Notes: generated by a model from the sequence alone, not told the origin. A DNA stretch of 46,547 bases from Paulinella micropora (GCA_009731375.1 BJOX01000365.1:268955-315501), one strand, 5' to 3'; positions 1-12,188 are shown, counted from the stretch's first letter. A program made the numbers and translations.

Positions 1-840
1 GACTACACACAGGGCAGCGCCCTCCAGTCAAGTCAGGCCTGATCGACGAGAAGAAGATTATGGCCTACCCACACCTTATCCTATGTTGTGAGTGGTATTA
101 AGGTGAATATGTAATACAGGCATAGCATAAACAAGTTACATATATGGCATCATTATATATGGTATACAAGGTGATCCGAATATACTGATAATATATGATG
201 TAAACCTGATTGTACTAGCTAATCTACCATGAGATGAGACCTATCTGAACTATTAATTATTCTACTACTCGGTGATATGGGTTATAAAAATTGTCAGCGC
301 TTCCCGCAGGGGGGTATCAAAAGGCGACAAAAGTAATATGATGTATGAGGCAAATACAAATATCTGCGATTATTGGCTGGTCTGATGGCCCAGAGTTACG
401 CTGGCTGCCGAGGCATTTCAAGACATACAAAATTGTAGTCTGATAAATCGCCCTTCGACCAACAGCTGAGACCACCAACTTAGCCTCTTAGATGTTTGTA
501 TGTATATAAATGTAATAATATAGAGCAATCACGCAAGTGAGGGCCGCAAACGCGCGCGAGGATATCGTGAGTTTGGGGTGAGCATAATGGGCGATAGAAC
601 GCCAAGGTCCGAACTACGCTCTCATCCTTCGCCTTGCAGTGGTCCAATCGAACTACCTATAAAAGTAATATGGGTGCAAGTATTCAGAAATGAGGGTCCT
701 CTGGTTGGCGCTGATCCAACCTTTGTCCCCTAGCTTCCAGTCAACCTGCCCCCTAACAATGGGTAGGTGCGTATGCGGAAAATTAATGACTATATACCGA
801 GGTTATACCGGGTTCAGAAAAGTAAATCTTATTGGTAGAT
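1..840. other. Non-coding flank left of the retrotransposon, no gene seen
   Basis: Complex, non-repetitive sequence in which I see no gene. It lies downstream of the element's RNase H stop, where a 3' LTR would be expected. I compared it by eye with the stretch right of gag (8115-8960) and found no shared block, so no LTR pair is called. Short purine runs on the minus strand (around 745-760 and 725-735) could be a polypurine tract, but this is not demonstrable. Confidence 0.5.
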
Positions 841-1452
841 TCAATACGTAAATTGATCGGGTTTCATCCCAATACGAGCACGACCCGCTCTGTCTAGCAA
901 GACGGAAATTTTTTTAGACAAATACATAAATTTCTCAACCGTGAAATGTATTTTGGTAAATATGTCCGCAATATTTTCCTCGGTTGGTACTCTGAATAAC
1001 TTGACTATGCCGTCCTTCACGAGTTTTGCAAGAAGGTGGTACCTTACCTCAATGTGCTTGGTACGGGCCTCCCCTAACCCTCTCTCGGATAATAATACCG
1101 TCCCTTCATTGTCTTCGAAGAGGGGGGTAGGGCCCTTGAGGTTGATTCCAATATCCCTGAGAGATTGTAATAACGCGAGAAGTTCCCTTACCGCTTCGTT
1201 CGCTGATACCGTTTCCGATTCTAACGTGGATTGAGCGATTATGGATTGCAGTTTTGAGAACCAAGCTAGCGGTGTCCCGTTGAATAAATAAACATATCCA
1301 GACCGAGATTTTCGCGAAACTTTATCCCCCGCAAAATCGGAGTCTACAAACCCTACCAACGGATTTTCCGAGATTATCCTATCGACATTGGTAATGATCG
1401 GTACACTGAAAGCTTCCATCCCGGGAATTCCTGGCCGCGGCACATGATCCAT
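841..1452 (-). pseudogene. copia RNase H domain
   Basis: The C-terminal RNase H of the copia element removes RNA from the RNA-DNA hybrid during reverse transcription. The reading contains the copia signatures VDSDFAGD, a KSRSGYVYLFNG block, SANEAVRE with its acidic residue, FEDNEG, and KHIEVRYHLL followed by IADIFTK, so the catalytic acidic residues appear present. It overlaps the end of the reverse transcriptase reading in another frame. The change of frame sits near G-rich homopolymers at about 1465-1490. The ORF start is arbitrary, because the domain is normally part of one polyprotein. Confidence 0.85.
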
Positions 1453-3100
1453 GGTTAGGTTTCCAGTCTTTGGGGGTTTTTGGGGGGGAGAAACAAGATT
1501 CTAATAGTTTCCTAAGATTCTTGTCTCCCTTCCGGAAAAACAACGCCCTTGGTGTCAACAACCACAAGAACATGCGATGCGCCATAGCAAAAGAAGTGTC
1601 GGGGTTAGGGACTTGAGATTTGGCAGCAATACTCAACGGGCAGATGAGGAGGGGCCTCGTATGTACGGCTAAGAAGATGAGGATACCGATTAGGCATCTT
1701 AGGTCGTACTTCAATAGCCGGTGGTCCTTCTTAAGAGGTGCCGGGTTTTCAGATGTGAAGGGGGTCTTAGCGGGTACTTCATTCATATACCCTAATTCGT
1801 TCAAAATGAGAAGTTCGTATTTACATTGATGCAACGCAATCCCTTTCTCAGTTTGAACAATTTGGATATTCTTGCACTCAGTAGCTTTACCCAGATCTTT
1901 ACATCTGAGTCCCTTTTTCTCAAAGTGAGCGACCATCTTGAGGTGTTCAGATTTAGACGCCGCGTGGCACCCGTCATCGACATGGAAGGATAAGAGTTGA
2001 GTGGTTTTGGGGCTACTCCCATGTCTGATGAAGGAAGCTCTATCAAGCGTAAAAGTTCTGAACTCAAGTTCCCCCGTGATTTCCCCGTACAACATATCGT
2101 ACCACAACCGACCAGATTCCGGGTGGCCGTATAAGGCTTTCTTCGAAAGCCAAACGTAATCCTCCAATCGGAATTCAGGTGGTGGTCTTACGTAAATGTT
2201 GTACGGGATTTTAGCATGGAGATAAGCAGTGGTAAAATCGATCAACCAGAGGTCGATTCCGAAACACGCAGCGTAAGCTATCATGAGTAAAATTGTCCGA
2301 TGTTGAGCGGTGGGGGAGTAGGTCTTTCTAGGGTCATACTGAGCGTACGCCTTCAAAAGGTCCCCCCTCAACGTAATTCGGGCTTTATGAAACTCATCTA
2401 GCGTACCCTGTTGTTTGACGGTGTCGATCCATTTTACCGGAATGATTGGTGTCCCGGACATTCTAGCTTCCTCTTCCTTGCGCCAAACAAAAGCTTTAAG
2501 TTCTTTCAGCTGCTCAAACTCTTTCTGTCGAGCTTGCTTCCGATCTTTTGGTTTTTGTATCACAGGAAATTCCGGAAATTTCTCACTGACAAGACAATAC
2601 TCTGCACGCTCTTCTCGGGCGCATACCGTGACATGTGCTCTTCTAGTCCTTTCCGAGATAATGTTTTCCCCAGAGATTTCGCCTTGTTCATGCGATCGCC
2701 AGTTAGAGCTGTGTTCAGCTCTCTGCTCCGCCACCCTTTCTCTCTCCCCCTCGACAAATGCAAATTCTGACGTAGTATCGAAGTGTAGACCGCCCGCATT
2801 GGGCGCGGCAGCTTCACTTTGATCCTCGTCGTCATTTGAGTTAGTCGATAGGGGTGGTGGTTTTACCGGAATGTTAGCAACAGCATACTTGAGAATTTCC
2901 GTATCAATCACCTTATCGGTGACCCCGTCATCAAAGAGGACCGCATGCGCCGGGAAGCGTCTGATCTTACGGGTAACTGGGGCAGCGGGTGCGGTAACCG
3001 TGCCTTTGCGAACCGCAGTTTGCCAGTTATTCCCGTAAGTTTGTTTCGCCCATCCTTCTCCCCACGCCTTAGCAGGAATTTCCATATATGTCCCGGACAA
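1379..3100 (-). pseudogene. copia reverse transcriptase domain
   Basis: RVT_2-type reverse transcriptase. The start of the domain is visible around residues 200-240 (KWIDTVKQQGTLDEFHKARI), then IDFTTAYLHA, NIYVRPPPEF, KKALYGHPESGRLWYD, and the active-site strand LSFHVDDG. Copia enzymes normally have YVDD there, so the tyrosine position is histidine in this copy, a possible sign of inactivity. The frame is shared with integrase, but the linker at about 3110-3400 is read in another frame (a proline-rich stretch), so at least two shifts lie between them. The C-terminal 40 residues run into frame-shifted sequence before RNase H. Confidence 0.85.
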
Positions 3101-3364
3101 ATCGCGTCTCTCTTTGGATTTCTCGTGACTTTCGCCTCCCCCTGATCCCCACTGGACTTATGGCCCAAAACTTTTGGGGTCGGAGGCACTAATGGTGGTG
3201 GGTCAGGTCTATCCTCTCTGACTTCCACTACCTTATTGTCTCCGTTCCCTGTATTGGGGTCATCGGGGGGCGCCTTGTGTGGGGGCGATTCGGACGATAG
3301 AACCCCGGCTGGGGAAGCATCTCCCCCAGTCGTGAATACCTCTACCGATATCCCCCCCGAAGCA

Positions 3365-4588
3365 TTACCTTGACTTTCCGGGTGTTGAGAGGTTCGTTGG
3401 GATTCCGGGGGGGGGCAAATGCAACTTTACCGAAAACATCTCTTCAGAGGCATTCGCATCTGCTAGAGATTTGGATGCTTCCCTCCTTCCCAATTTCCAA
3501 ACATCAAATACGACATCACGAACATGACCGTGTATTTTCCTTGCAATTGGATCATATACCCGATAGTATTCTGTATTCCGTTCATACCCGAGAAATACTA
3601 CTCTCTTTCCCCTCTCACCCTTCCCCCTCTTAGCATCCACTTTCATAAAAGCCATGCATCCGATAGGTTTTAGGTGATGCAGCATGGGTTTTCGTTTGTG
3701 GATGACTTCATAGGGTGATTTCCCTTTGAAGGGTCCATGAGCGATCGGCAAGAGATTACCAAAATACGTCGCTGCTTTCTCGGCTTCCACCCACATGGAA
3801 GGTGGAAGCTCGGCATCACTAAGGATAGCCCTAGCGGGCCCACCATTGGTTTGATGGGACCGCTCTACCTTAGCTACAACCTGTTTCTCCCCTGTTGGGG
3901 CCTCGAGAAAGATGGGTTGATTTACGTCAACCCACTCTTTGAACTCTGTGTACATGCCGTACTCTTGGTCACAGGTAAGGAACTTAACTTTCTTCCCGGT
4001 GTGTCTCTCAAAGAAGGCAATAGCTTTGAGAAAACAAGGAAAAAATTCGTTCTTGTGACGCAAGTAGTAGTCAAGTTCAAAGTTGGACGCTAAACACTTG
4101 ACAGTAAACTTATACCGCTTACCGTCCCATGATGTCGTATTCCACCAACCCTGAGTATCCATTGAGATGTGGATCCCGGGTCGGTGTTCTACGACATGAT
4201 GGTTCTTTTTGAAGTGTGGTGTCTTTTTGATTTTATTGCGCAAACACCACTCACACTTCATTATTCGTTCTCTCCACTCTTTTCCCACTATTTTTACTCC
4301 CATATACTTAGCCATCCTCTCCATGGCCTTTACCCCTCTGTGTTTACACATGCGGTGAAATACGGTGGCGTGTATGTTTTCATTATAGTGGGGACGGACA
4401 ACAGGACACAACACCATGTCATCCTTCTGTTCTGCTCTCTCACCTCTCTCTGTGTCTACCTCAGTAGAATAAGGTACGTAAGTATGAGACACATCACATT
4501 GCCAACCACATATACAAGGAGACAAACAACAGTATATGTCATGGTAAGCAGGTAGGTTGGATCTTTGAGAAAGGTGAGAGGGCAGTTG
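3365..4588 (-). pseudogene. copia integrase domain
   Basis: The integrase inserts the cDNA into host DNA. An HHCC zinc-binding region is seen (HATVFHRMCKHRG then CEWCLRNK). The catalytic core has Asp in ISMDTQG, Asp in LTCDQEYG and Glu in VAKVERSH, the expected D,D-35-E layout. After the core, KGKSPYEVIHKRKP and VFLGYERNTEYYRVYDP match the copia C-terminal region. The reading continues in frame from the gag-protease ORF across one TGA at 4589-4591, so no separate start is needed. It ends after a shift at a nine-base G/C run near 3404-3413. Confidence 0.85.
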
Positions 4589-7500
4589 TCAAGCTTGTAC
4601 CCCCGAGTCAGATGAATCATCGGGCTCGGGAGCCTCACTTGTTTCAGGAGGTGAGTTAGGTTGATTGGTTGTTCCCGTGTCAAGAGGGGACTGTGCGGTG
4701 GGTTCATACCATTCATTGGGGTCGAGTGGTTTAGTCCCCGGGGCGTCAAAGACTGTGAGGTTGTTAGGTAGAGCTCTCCCCCTGGCTACTATCTGTTTCT
4801 CCTCAATTTGAATGGGTTTCTTTAGGACGATGACCTGATTGTTCTGATGTACTACCGCAAAGCCTTTTCGCACCCACGCCGAGGTTGCGACTAAGCCATA
4901 CTTTAAATGTGGGTTATAGGTGGTATGAGAATCGAAAACACAGACTTCATCCCCGTTAGAACCTGAAAGGTTCATTTGAACCTTGCCCTTGTACTCTGTC
5001 CTAATGCTCCCTTTGGCGATCCTAAACTTCTGTGGGGCTTTCACAAGTTTGATGAATGTGGTTTTGTCGGGAGATTGTGTTTCGCTCGCACCGCTATCAT
5101 CTACCCACACAATACTATTTGCTTTAGTATCGCTGTCTGTTTCATTCCCCATCAGCATAATAGCACATTCATTGTGTGGGTTGTCTTGTGTTGCGGTGTA
5201 TGTGCTTTGAGTGTTGGTGATTGTGTCGGTCTGAGAACTATCTGGTGATTCATCCTCCTCCGGTGGAGTTTTACCTCCCAACACAGCTTCAAGCTCCTCT
5301 ATCTCTTCTAACATGTAAGGAAAGGAAGAGACAATACCCCGAGCAAATGGGTTGTCATGTTTGGTGGCCATTGTTATTATACAGTCGTGTATCGCGTAAT
5401 ACACTTCTGTATAAAACTCATCGTACTCCCCAGTCTTGGAAACGATCTGTCCATCCTTCACTGTCCTATTCTTAAACCCTTGGGTGAGAGCATTGAAGAG
5501 TCGTTGCAACTCATCAATGGGGGGAAGTCCCCCACTGCCCAACACCTGTTTGCCCTCTACCGTCCCTACTTTCCCCTGTTCAGAGGTTGTAGGAACGGTT
5601 GGTTGGTTATTTGGGGTTTCTCCCGGCTCTCTTACAAGTGGAACATGAAATGTGGGCTGTGCATGAGGTGTAGACAACACAGATAGGAGAGGCACAGATT
5701 GTTCTACCCCTTCGCCTACTCTTTCTACTCCCCCTACTCTTATTCCCCTCCTACCTATGTTCTGTGTAGTAGTGGTAGGTGTAGTAGTAGTAGTAGAGGT
5801 CGAAACAGAGGTAGATGATGAATGAGTTGCTGTGTGCTGTCTCCACAGGGAGGTTTTAATGAATAAAGTAGCATGGTCCATACTTAGAGCATCGTACGGG
5901 GGTAGAAGACCTAAGTTCAATTTCTCCCTATACTTTGCTAATATTTCCCCTCTCTTTCTCTCTTGGTCAACATGCTTGCCGCAGAAATCATGATCTACTA
6001 ACCTAGCAGCACACGCCCCCCCCTTTTGCTCCTTTTCTTGCTGCCCCAAACTCCACGAGCACCGAACATCAGTGTCCGACACCGTAGCCTCACACTGCTT
6101 ACTATTTGGAACATGGCAACTATCCTGTCGTACTGGTTTGCAGTGGAGATTGAGGGGTGGGCCACCTACCTGACGTAGGTGTATGGGATGGAGCCCTTTC
6201 ACGAGTATTTTTACGTAGCCTGCCCTGGTACGTCTGAGTGCCCATTTCTCTTCCAGAGGGATAATCTGGTTAAGAGGAGTAGGGTCGCCAGCCATATCAA
6301 GAGAGGTCAAAAAATTATTCTCGTGAAGGGGTGGGATAGTGGGGCGAGTGTATGTGGAGGCGTTTTGAATAGGTGATGTATGTTTGTCTTCATCTCCCCC
6401 TCGCACACCACCCTCTCGCACACCCTCACCTCTGTCTACTGGGCCTGTTGGCACAAATGCGCGTGGCAAAAGCGGTGTGTGGGGTGTAGGTGAGGGGAGG
6501 TTCTTGTGTGTTTCGTTGCCTCCCTCTTCTCCCTCTCCTTCTTTTCTCATCATCATGATAGCCATATGATGAATGTATCCCACCTCTCCCTCGTCTTCTG
6601 ACTCTGAGTCTGACCCAGAAGAAGGCTCAAACTTATCTTGTAAGCTTGGGTCTTCTTCTTCGTCACTCTCAGAAGAGGAAGAAGAGGAAGGGGAAGGGGA
6701 TTCAGCATTCAAGCTTATCATCTTCTTCTTTTTAATGAAATCAGATGCTTTCAGCTTTCTTCTTTCCTTGCTGCTCTCCTTCTCCTTCTTCTTCTTCTTC
6801 TTCTTCTTTTTCTTCTTCTTCTTCTTCTTCTTCTTCTTCTTCTTCTTCTTCTTCTTCTTCTTCTTCTTCTTCTTCTTCTTCTTCTTCTTCTTCTTTGTCT
6901 CCTCTCTCTTATCCTGTCTGTCTGCCTTCTCAGACTGTCTGTCCTTATCCTTCTCTCTTACACTTTCTTTGTCAGACACTCTCGCTCGTCTTCTAATAGG
7001 ACATTTCAATGGACCATGTCCATCTTTAGGACAGTCAGTTAGTTGACATTTGACAAGACAAAAGGCAATCCTGTGGTCGGGGGAGAGACAGTTCCAACAC
7101 ACGCCTTCCTCTCCCCCTTCCTGAATACTAGCTCCTGTCTGAGGTAGTTTGAGGTTCCTTCTGCTCTTAGTTGCCCCTACCAAGTTGATAGTGATAGGGT
7201 CAGACTTTGAGCTTCCGGAACCGTATAGCTTACGTAACTTGCCCTGAGAGACATGACCTTGAGCTAGTTGTTCTATAACTTTTAGGAACTCTTCCAGGTT
7301 AGGTCTCTGATCAGGTAACAAAGCTTGCCAAGTGTTCTGATGGTACCTTTTGAAAGGTTGCATGTGTTTAAGTTTCCTCATGATCATATCTGTCTTCATG
7401 ATCTCAGGAATCTTACCCATCAGCTTTTCTTGCTTCTTCAACAGGGTAGTGTAGTTAGCTAACCACGCACTTACCTCACTGGGTTCCTTTGGGTATGAAT

Positions 7501-7618
7501 GATAGACTGCTTCTTGGTCATCTTCAAACTTTATGAGGTCAAGGCACCCATAATGTTTCTTGAGGGCCAAGAAGCAGGCTACCCCATCGGTTCCCCCCTG
7601 TCTCATAATTGCCATCAC
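4589..7618 (-). pseudogene. copia gag C-terminal part, zinc knuckle and aspartic protease
   Basis: The first 150 residues resemble the UBN2-type copia Gag (tryptophan- and leucine-rich helices with a KxEKLMGKIPEI block). A CCHC knuckle follows near residues 174-187 (CWNC, then H and C with 4-residue spacing). A run of over 40 lysines encoded by (CTT)n comes next, then acidic Ser-rich linker. A second Cys/His cluster lies near residues 505-555 (KQCEAT, RCSW, DFCGKH). The protease active site VWVDDSGASET lies near residue 840. The ORF ends at a single TGA, after which integrase continues in the same frame. In an intact element this would be one Gag-Pol polyprotein. Confidence 0.85.
6790..6893. 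repeat. (CTT)n microsatellite inside the copia coding region
   Basis: An almost pure CTT run that on the coding strand reads as AAG codons, placing over 40 lysines between the zinc knuckle and the protease. It is in frame, so it has not broken the reading. Its length is unusual for a Gag linker. Confidence 0.95.
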
Positions 7619-7667
7619 TTTTCTGTCATGAGCGCAAGATTGAAGTAAGAAAGCATATGAAGCCTAT

Positions 7668-8114
7668 TCAATCTTGCTTTCTTTTCTTTTTTCTCTTGCT
7701 CGTAATACTGCTCGCTGAATCTAATGCAAATAGCGGTTGGGGATTGTTCCTCCCACCTGCCTTTGGCATCTCAGATTTTTGATCAGTCGGAATGATGGTT
7801 AGCGGTTCAGCAGATGCATCTCTCTCCTCTTTCTTAACCTTAGCTGCTGCTTCTTCTTGTTCTCCTATTCCTTCTTCTTCCTCTCCTTTAGGTGATTTAA
7901 AGGGTGCTTTGATAGGAGAATCAGGAGGGATGTAGATAGATAGTGGTTTGGCTAAGGCATGAGTTTGGAAACCTGGTATTAATGATAGGATTTCTGGGTG
8001 CGTGACACCTATTATAGATATAAAGGTGTATTCCCACAGCTCCCATTCTTTCCCATGATCATACTTAGGCGTTTCCAGCCTCATTTTGACTAAGTCAGAG
8101 TTATTAGATGCCAT
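7668..8114 (-). pseudogene. copia gag N-terminal part
   Basis: Short reading starting MASNNSDLVKMRLETPKYDH with a GKEWELWEYTF block, the tryptophan-containing start typical of copia Gag proteins. It is followed by a Pro/Lys/Glu-rich tail and stops 50 bp before the next gag reading, which is in another frame. A frame change or small deletion therefore separates the two halves. The ATG at 8114 is chosen because it opens the conserved block. Confidence 0.7.
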
Positions 8115-8233
8115 ATTAGCGTTTCAAAGGGCGGAAGGTAGGAGAAACCTCGACTACCAAATTTGCTTTTACTATTTCTAGTGAAGCTAGATTAGGAAGT
8201 ATTTGTTCTTAGTGAACAGTTCGATTAAAATTA

Positions 8234-8382
8234 GGTGGCAGCCTTCCGCACGTTCCACCCCAGGTGCTTGTTGGCAGCCTTCCGCACGTTCCAACAGTTC
8301 ACCTGATTTGGTGACAGCCTTCCGCACGTCACCAGTTCGTTTTTTTTTTTTTTTTTCCTGTGGTAGCCTTCCACACACCACG
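8234..8382. other. Four tandem hairpins with a conserved loop and covarying stems
   Basis: Four copies of the plus-strand loop AGCCTTCCGCAC (fourth copy has A for G at position 9). Each is enclosed by a different but self-complementary stem: GGTGG/CCACC (8234-8238 with 8255-8259), TGTTGG/CCAACA (8269-8274 with 8291-8296), TGGTGAC/GTCACCA (8309-8315 with 8328-8334) and GTGGT/ACCAC (8360-8364 with 8377-8381). The stems differ in sequence while pairing is kept. The array lies 120-268 bp upstream of the copia gag start, so on the element's sense strand it would fall in the leader or LTR. A T-run (8340-8356) separates copies three and four. Confidence 0.8.
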
Positions 8383-9705
8383 AAAAACGCTGAAAAATAA
8401 AATAAGTGAATAAAGTTTATCAGGCTTTACTATCACGCTTCAAGGCTTCATAACCTGTTAAAATACTGTACTAAACCGGACTCGAATCTAAGTTGAGTAG
8501 ATCGTCTGCAAGTTAAACTTTAATGAACGCGCCAAGGCAAAGAGCGGGAACGTATTAAGCCGGGCACACGTAATGGCTCTAACGACACGCATTACATATG
8601 CCGGCCCGTACTGTCCACCGAATTAATATATTGTATTAATATGATCTAACACCGAAGTGGGAGAGTAATTCAACTAGCCGGAGGCTGAGTCCGATCATGA
8701 TAGCGGCCCTTAATATTAATCAACTACTACTATGATGAAGTTACTCACTGCGGCTAGCCGCCAGTCATAATGGCGGACTCGTGACATCAAGTTTCTGCCC
8801 GCACAGGTACTCAGTGCCGGGCTACCTTTTCAAGTTAGGTATTACTACTACACCTCAGCATTTCAGTTATTATTATACTAGGCTTGAATATATTATTACC
8901 ACTCAGTAGCCCAGGCTCCGTACAATCAAGGTGACTGTGACGTTGCTGATTTTGATCTTGGTGGCGGGATCGTCGAGTCTGTTGCCATGATTGAATAGTA
9001 AATATTTAAGTGTGACTCAGCAGTGACTCGAACTGGGGGACTTGACTTACTGGGGGACGCCCTAGTTCGATCATCGGGGCCCGAGCCACGACAACCGGTT
9101 CTAATTCCCGAGCTGCCTTTGCCACCGCATTTTTCCTATGCTCTTTCTAATTTTTTTTTTCAATAATTGTATTAATTTTAATATTTTTTACAGTTCATAA
9201 AAAATTTATTAATACAATACTACTGAGTGTGACCTCTTTTGTCAAGTTTGTATATATTAGTATATATCTTTGATACTGTACCAGTTTCATTTTTCTCTTA
9301 CACTTCCCACTTAATCCTACTAGTGGCAAGTATTCTATAAAAACAGTGTTTGCGTAAATAGATATATATTAATAGGATAAATTGAACACGTCACTAAACG
9401 CCACAACCCCAGACAGCCAAAACTTTGAATTCACCGTTACACTTAGAGTGATATAGGTATTATAAAATAGGTAATTGTCCTTGGGGTGGGCCGGTATAAC
9501 TAGATACCTTATTATTAATAAATCCTTCAATGCTTGGGAGGAAGTTTCTGTTGGAGAATTTCTTCGGAGCCATGCACTTTGTTTGCTCACCTAACCTTTC
9601 ACTGCAGTGTATACTTAGTAACTTATAATGCCTGGTACTTACTTAAGTATAAAACATATTACACCGTAAATATTAAATAAACAAGAAATTGATAGAGGCA
9701 TCAGT
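8383..9705. other. Intergenic sequence between the retrotransposon and the uS7 gene
   Basis: Complex, mostly unique sequence with no convincing gene. An AT-rich stretch lies at 9140-9260. A block at about 9311-9355 (containing AGTGGCAAGTATT and AAAACAGTGTTTGC) recurs near 23687-23725 and so belongs to an unnamed dispersed repeat. Confidence 0.5.
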
Positions 9706-9711
9706 TTTAAT
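9706..9711 (-). terminator. Possible polyadenylation signal of the uS7 gene
   Basis: ATTAAA on the minus strand, about 116 bp past the uS7 stop codon. Position and sequence suit a poly(A) signal, but AT-rich sequence makes chance matches common. Confidence 0.35.
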
Positions 9712-9826
9712 ATTCACTCCTCTGGGAAGGTGAATAGGTCGAGGTATGATCAGGCGAGACCACAACTCGCGCCATGTTGGAGAACAAAAAAGACAAGTAC
9801 GGGAGGAGAGCGAAGCGGTTAAGGAT

Positions 9827-11650
9827 TTAACGGTTGGCCTTAGCGACACGCTCGATTTCCCACTTCTTCTTGATGGCGAAGCTGTTTTTGCTTTCGTTGG
9901 AAGCATGGATGATCTCATCCGCTGTCATACAAGATATATTCCATGTACAATCATTGATTTATGTAGAACGCAGAAAGAGTGAGTGTGTGTGTGTGTGAGA
10001 GAGAGAGAGAGCGAGAGAGAGAGAAAGAAAGAAAGAAAGGAAAGAAAGAAATATGCATTTGTAAGCATACCGAGGCACTCTGCAATAGACTTGAGGTTGC
10101 GGAAGGAGGCGTTGCGTGCTCCCACCTGCATGCCGGACATGAATACATGAATACATACATATGTACATACTGTCGGTGTTTACATCTATGTATGTATGCA
10201 TGTATGTTTTTGTGGAAGTGTTATATATATATTATATATATATATATGTATGTATGTATGTATGTATAAAAATACAGAAATGCATTCATACACATGTTCA
10301 CTCTATACACAACAAACTACAAATGCTATACATGCTATACATACTATACATATATACTACTTTACATACATACTATACATATATACTACTTTACATACCG
10401 TCATCATGTAGATAGCAACGTTGACGGGACGCAGAGGAAACAGTATGTATCAGTTTCTGTATCTAATATCTGTAATGTGTGTATGTAATTTATGAACATA
10501 CATACCGTCATCATGTAGGTGGCCACGTTGACGCGGCGCACAGGACACAGTATGTATCATGTCATGTGTGTACGTCATGCATGTCATGTATGTACACACA
10601 CACACACATACCGTCATCATGTAGATGGCCACGTTGACGCGACGAAGAGGGGACACGTCCACGGACTGGCGCCTCTGCACACCTGTATAAAATTGTATAC
10701 AAAATAGAATATAATATTGAAAAATTACATAAGTACTTATTTATTTACCTACTTATTATTTATTTATTTATTTACCTACTTACTTACTTGCTTACTTATT
10801 TTATTTTATTTATGTATATAAGCTTACATGTGTACCTGCAGAGCCAATGCGAGTGGAGTCTTCACGAGGGCCCGCCTTGGTGACTGCATCAATGTACACC
10901 TATGTAAATGTAATGTGTGTATGTATGTATGTATGTATGTATGTAGGTATAGGTAGGTAGGTAGGTAGGTAGGTAGGTTAGGTAAGTTAGGTAGGCAGGT
11001 AGGTAGGTAGGTAGGTAGGTAGGTAGGTAGGTAGGTAGGTAAGTAGGTAGGTAAGTAGGTAGGTAGGTAGGTAGATAGGTAGGTAAGTAGGTAGGTAGGT
11101 AGGTAGGTAGGTAGGTAGGTAAGTAAGTAAATAAATGAGTAAGTTAGTTAGTTAGTCAGTCAGTAGATAGTAAGTAGGTAAGCTAGTTCACTTGCAGCGC
11201 ATTGGCCTTGGTCAGCAGGTGGACGATTTCAGGCAGGTAGGTAATTAGGTAGGTAAGTATGAAGTTGGTAGGTAAGGTAGTTTAAGGTAGGTAAGTAAGG
11301 TAGTTTAATTTACTTCACCTACAGCGGGTTGGCCTTGTAGGCAGGTAGGTAATTAGGTAGGTAAGTATCAAGTTGGTAGGTAAGCAGTTTAATTTCCTTC
11401 ACCTACAGCGGGTTGGCCTTGTAGGCAGGTAGGTAATTAGGTAGGCAAGTATCAAGTTGGTAGGTAAGGTAGTTTGATTTCCTTCACCTGCAGCGGGTTG
11501 GCCTTGGTCAGCAGATGGATGATCTCGAAGGTGTGCTTGACGATCTGGATGGCCTTGAGCTTCTTGCCGTTGTTGCGCCCGTGCATCATCATCGAGTTAA
11601 CCAGACGCTAATTAGATAGGTAGGTTTTGGTAGGTAGGTAGGTAGGTAGG

Positions 11651-11704
<54 letters not shown>

Positions 11705-11821
11705 CAGATAGATAGATATAGATAGATAGATAAGATTTAGATAGATTAAGATAGATTAAGATTACGATACATTAAGAAAGATTCAGATAGATTAAGAAAG
11801 TTTAAGAAGATTAAGATAGAT

Positions 11822-11852
<31 letters not shown>

Positions 11853-11906
11853 TAGATAGATAGATAGATAGATAGAGAGAAAGAGATTAGATTAGATTAG
11901 ATCAAC

Positions 11907-11966
<60 letters not shown>

Positions 11967-12157
11967 TAGGTAGATCGATTATATTAGATAGATAGATAGA
12001 TAGATAGATTACATAGATTAGATAGATTACATAGACAGATAGATAGATAGATAGATAGATAGAAAGATAGATAGAAAGATAGATAGAAAGATAGAAAGAA
12101 AGAAAGAAAGAATCTCTCTCTCTCTCTCCCTCCTTCCCTCCCTCTCCCTCTCCCCCC

Positions 12158-12188
<31 letters not shown>

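Larger units (their letters stand above)
841..8400 (-). mobile_element. Degenerate Ty1/copia-type LTR retrotransposon (internal region)
   Basis: Read on the minus strand the domains run gag, CCHC zinc knuckle, aspartic protease, integrase, reverse transcriptase, RNase H. Integrase before reverse transcriptase is the copia (Pseudoviridae) order. The coding sequence is broken: the gag start lies in a different frame from the rest, one TGA separates protease from integrase, and frame changes follow integrase, precede reverse transcriptase and precede RNase H, two of them at G/C homopolymers. No LTRs were recognised in the window. The element is therefore either an old, decayed copy or one carrying homopolymer sequencing errors. 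Confidence 0.85.

Noticed and set aside
941-1234. Plus-strand readings opposite the copia genes
   Set aside because: Shadows of the conserved minus-strand domains.
8180-8200. Primer-binding site (minus-strand TGGTAGTCGAGG, plus strand near 8148-8160)
   Set aside because: It starts with TGG as required, but I cannot match it to a tRNA 3' end without a database, and no LTR end adjoins it.
1-8960. LTR pair of the copia element
   Set aside because: No direct repeat was found by eye between the left and right flanks. A computed alignment could still find diverged LTRs.
10394-10544. Exon 6 copies of uS7 as mutually exclusive alternative exons
   Set aside because: They lack the 5' half of the exon and any acceptor, so cannot replace the real exon. 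The same pattern at other exons shows they are duplication debris.
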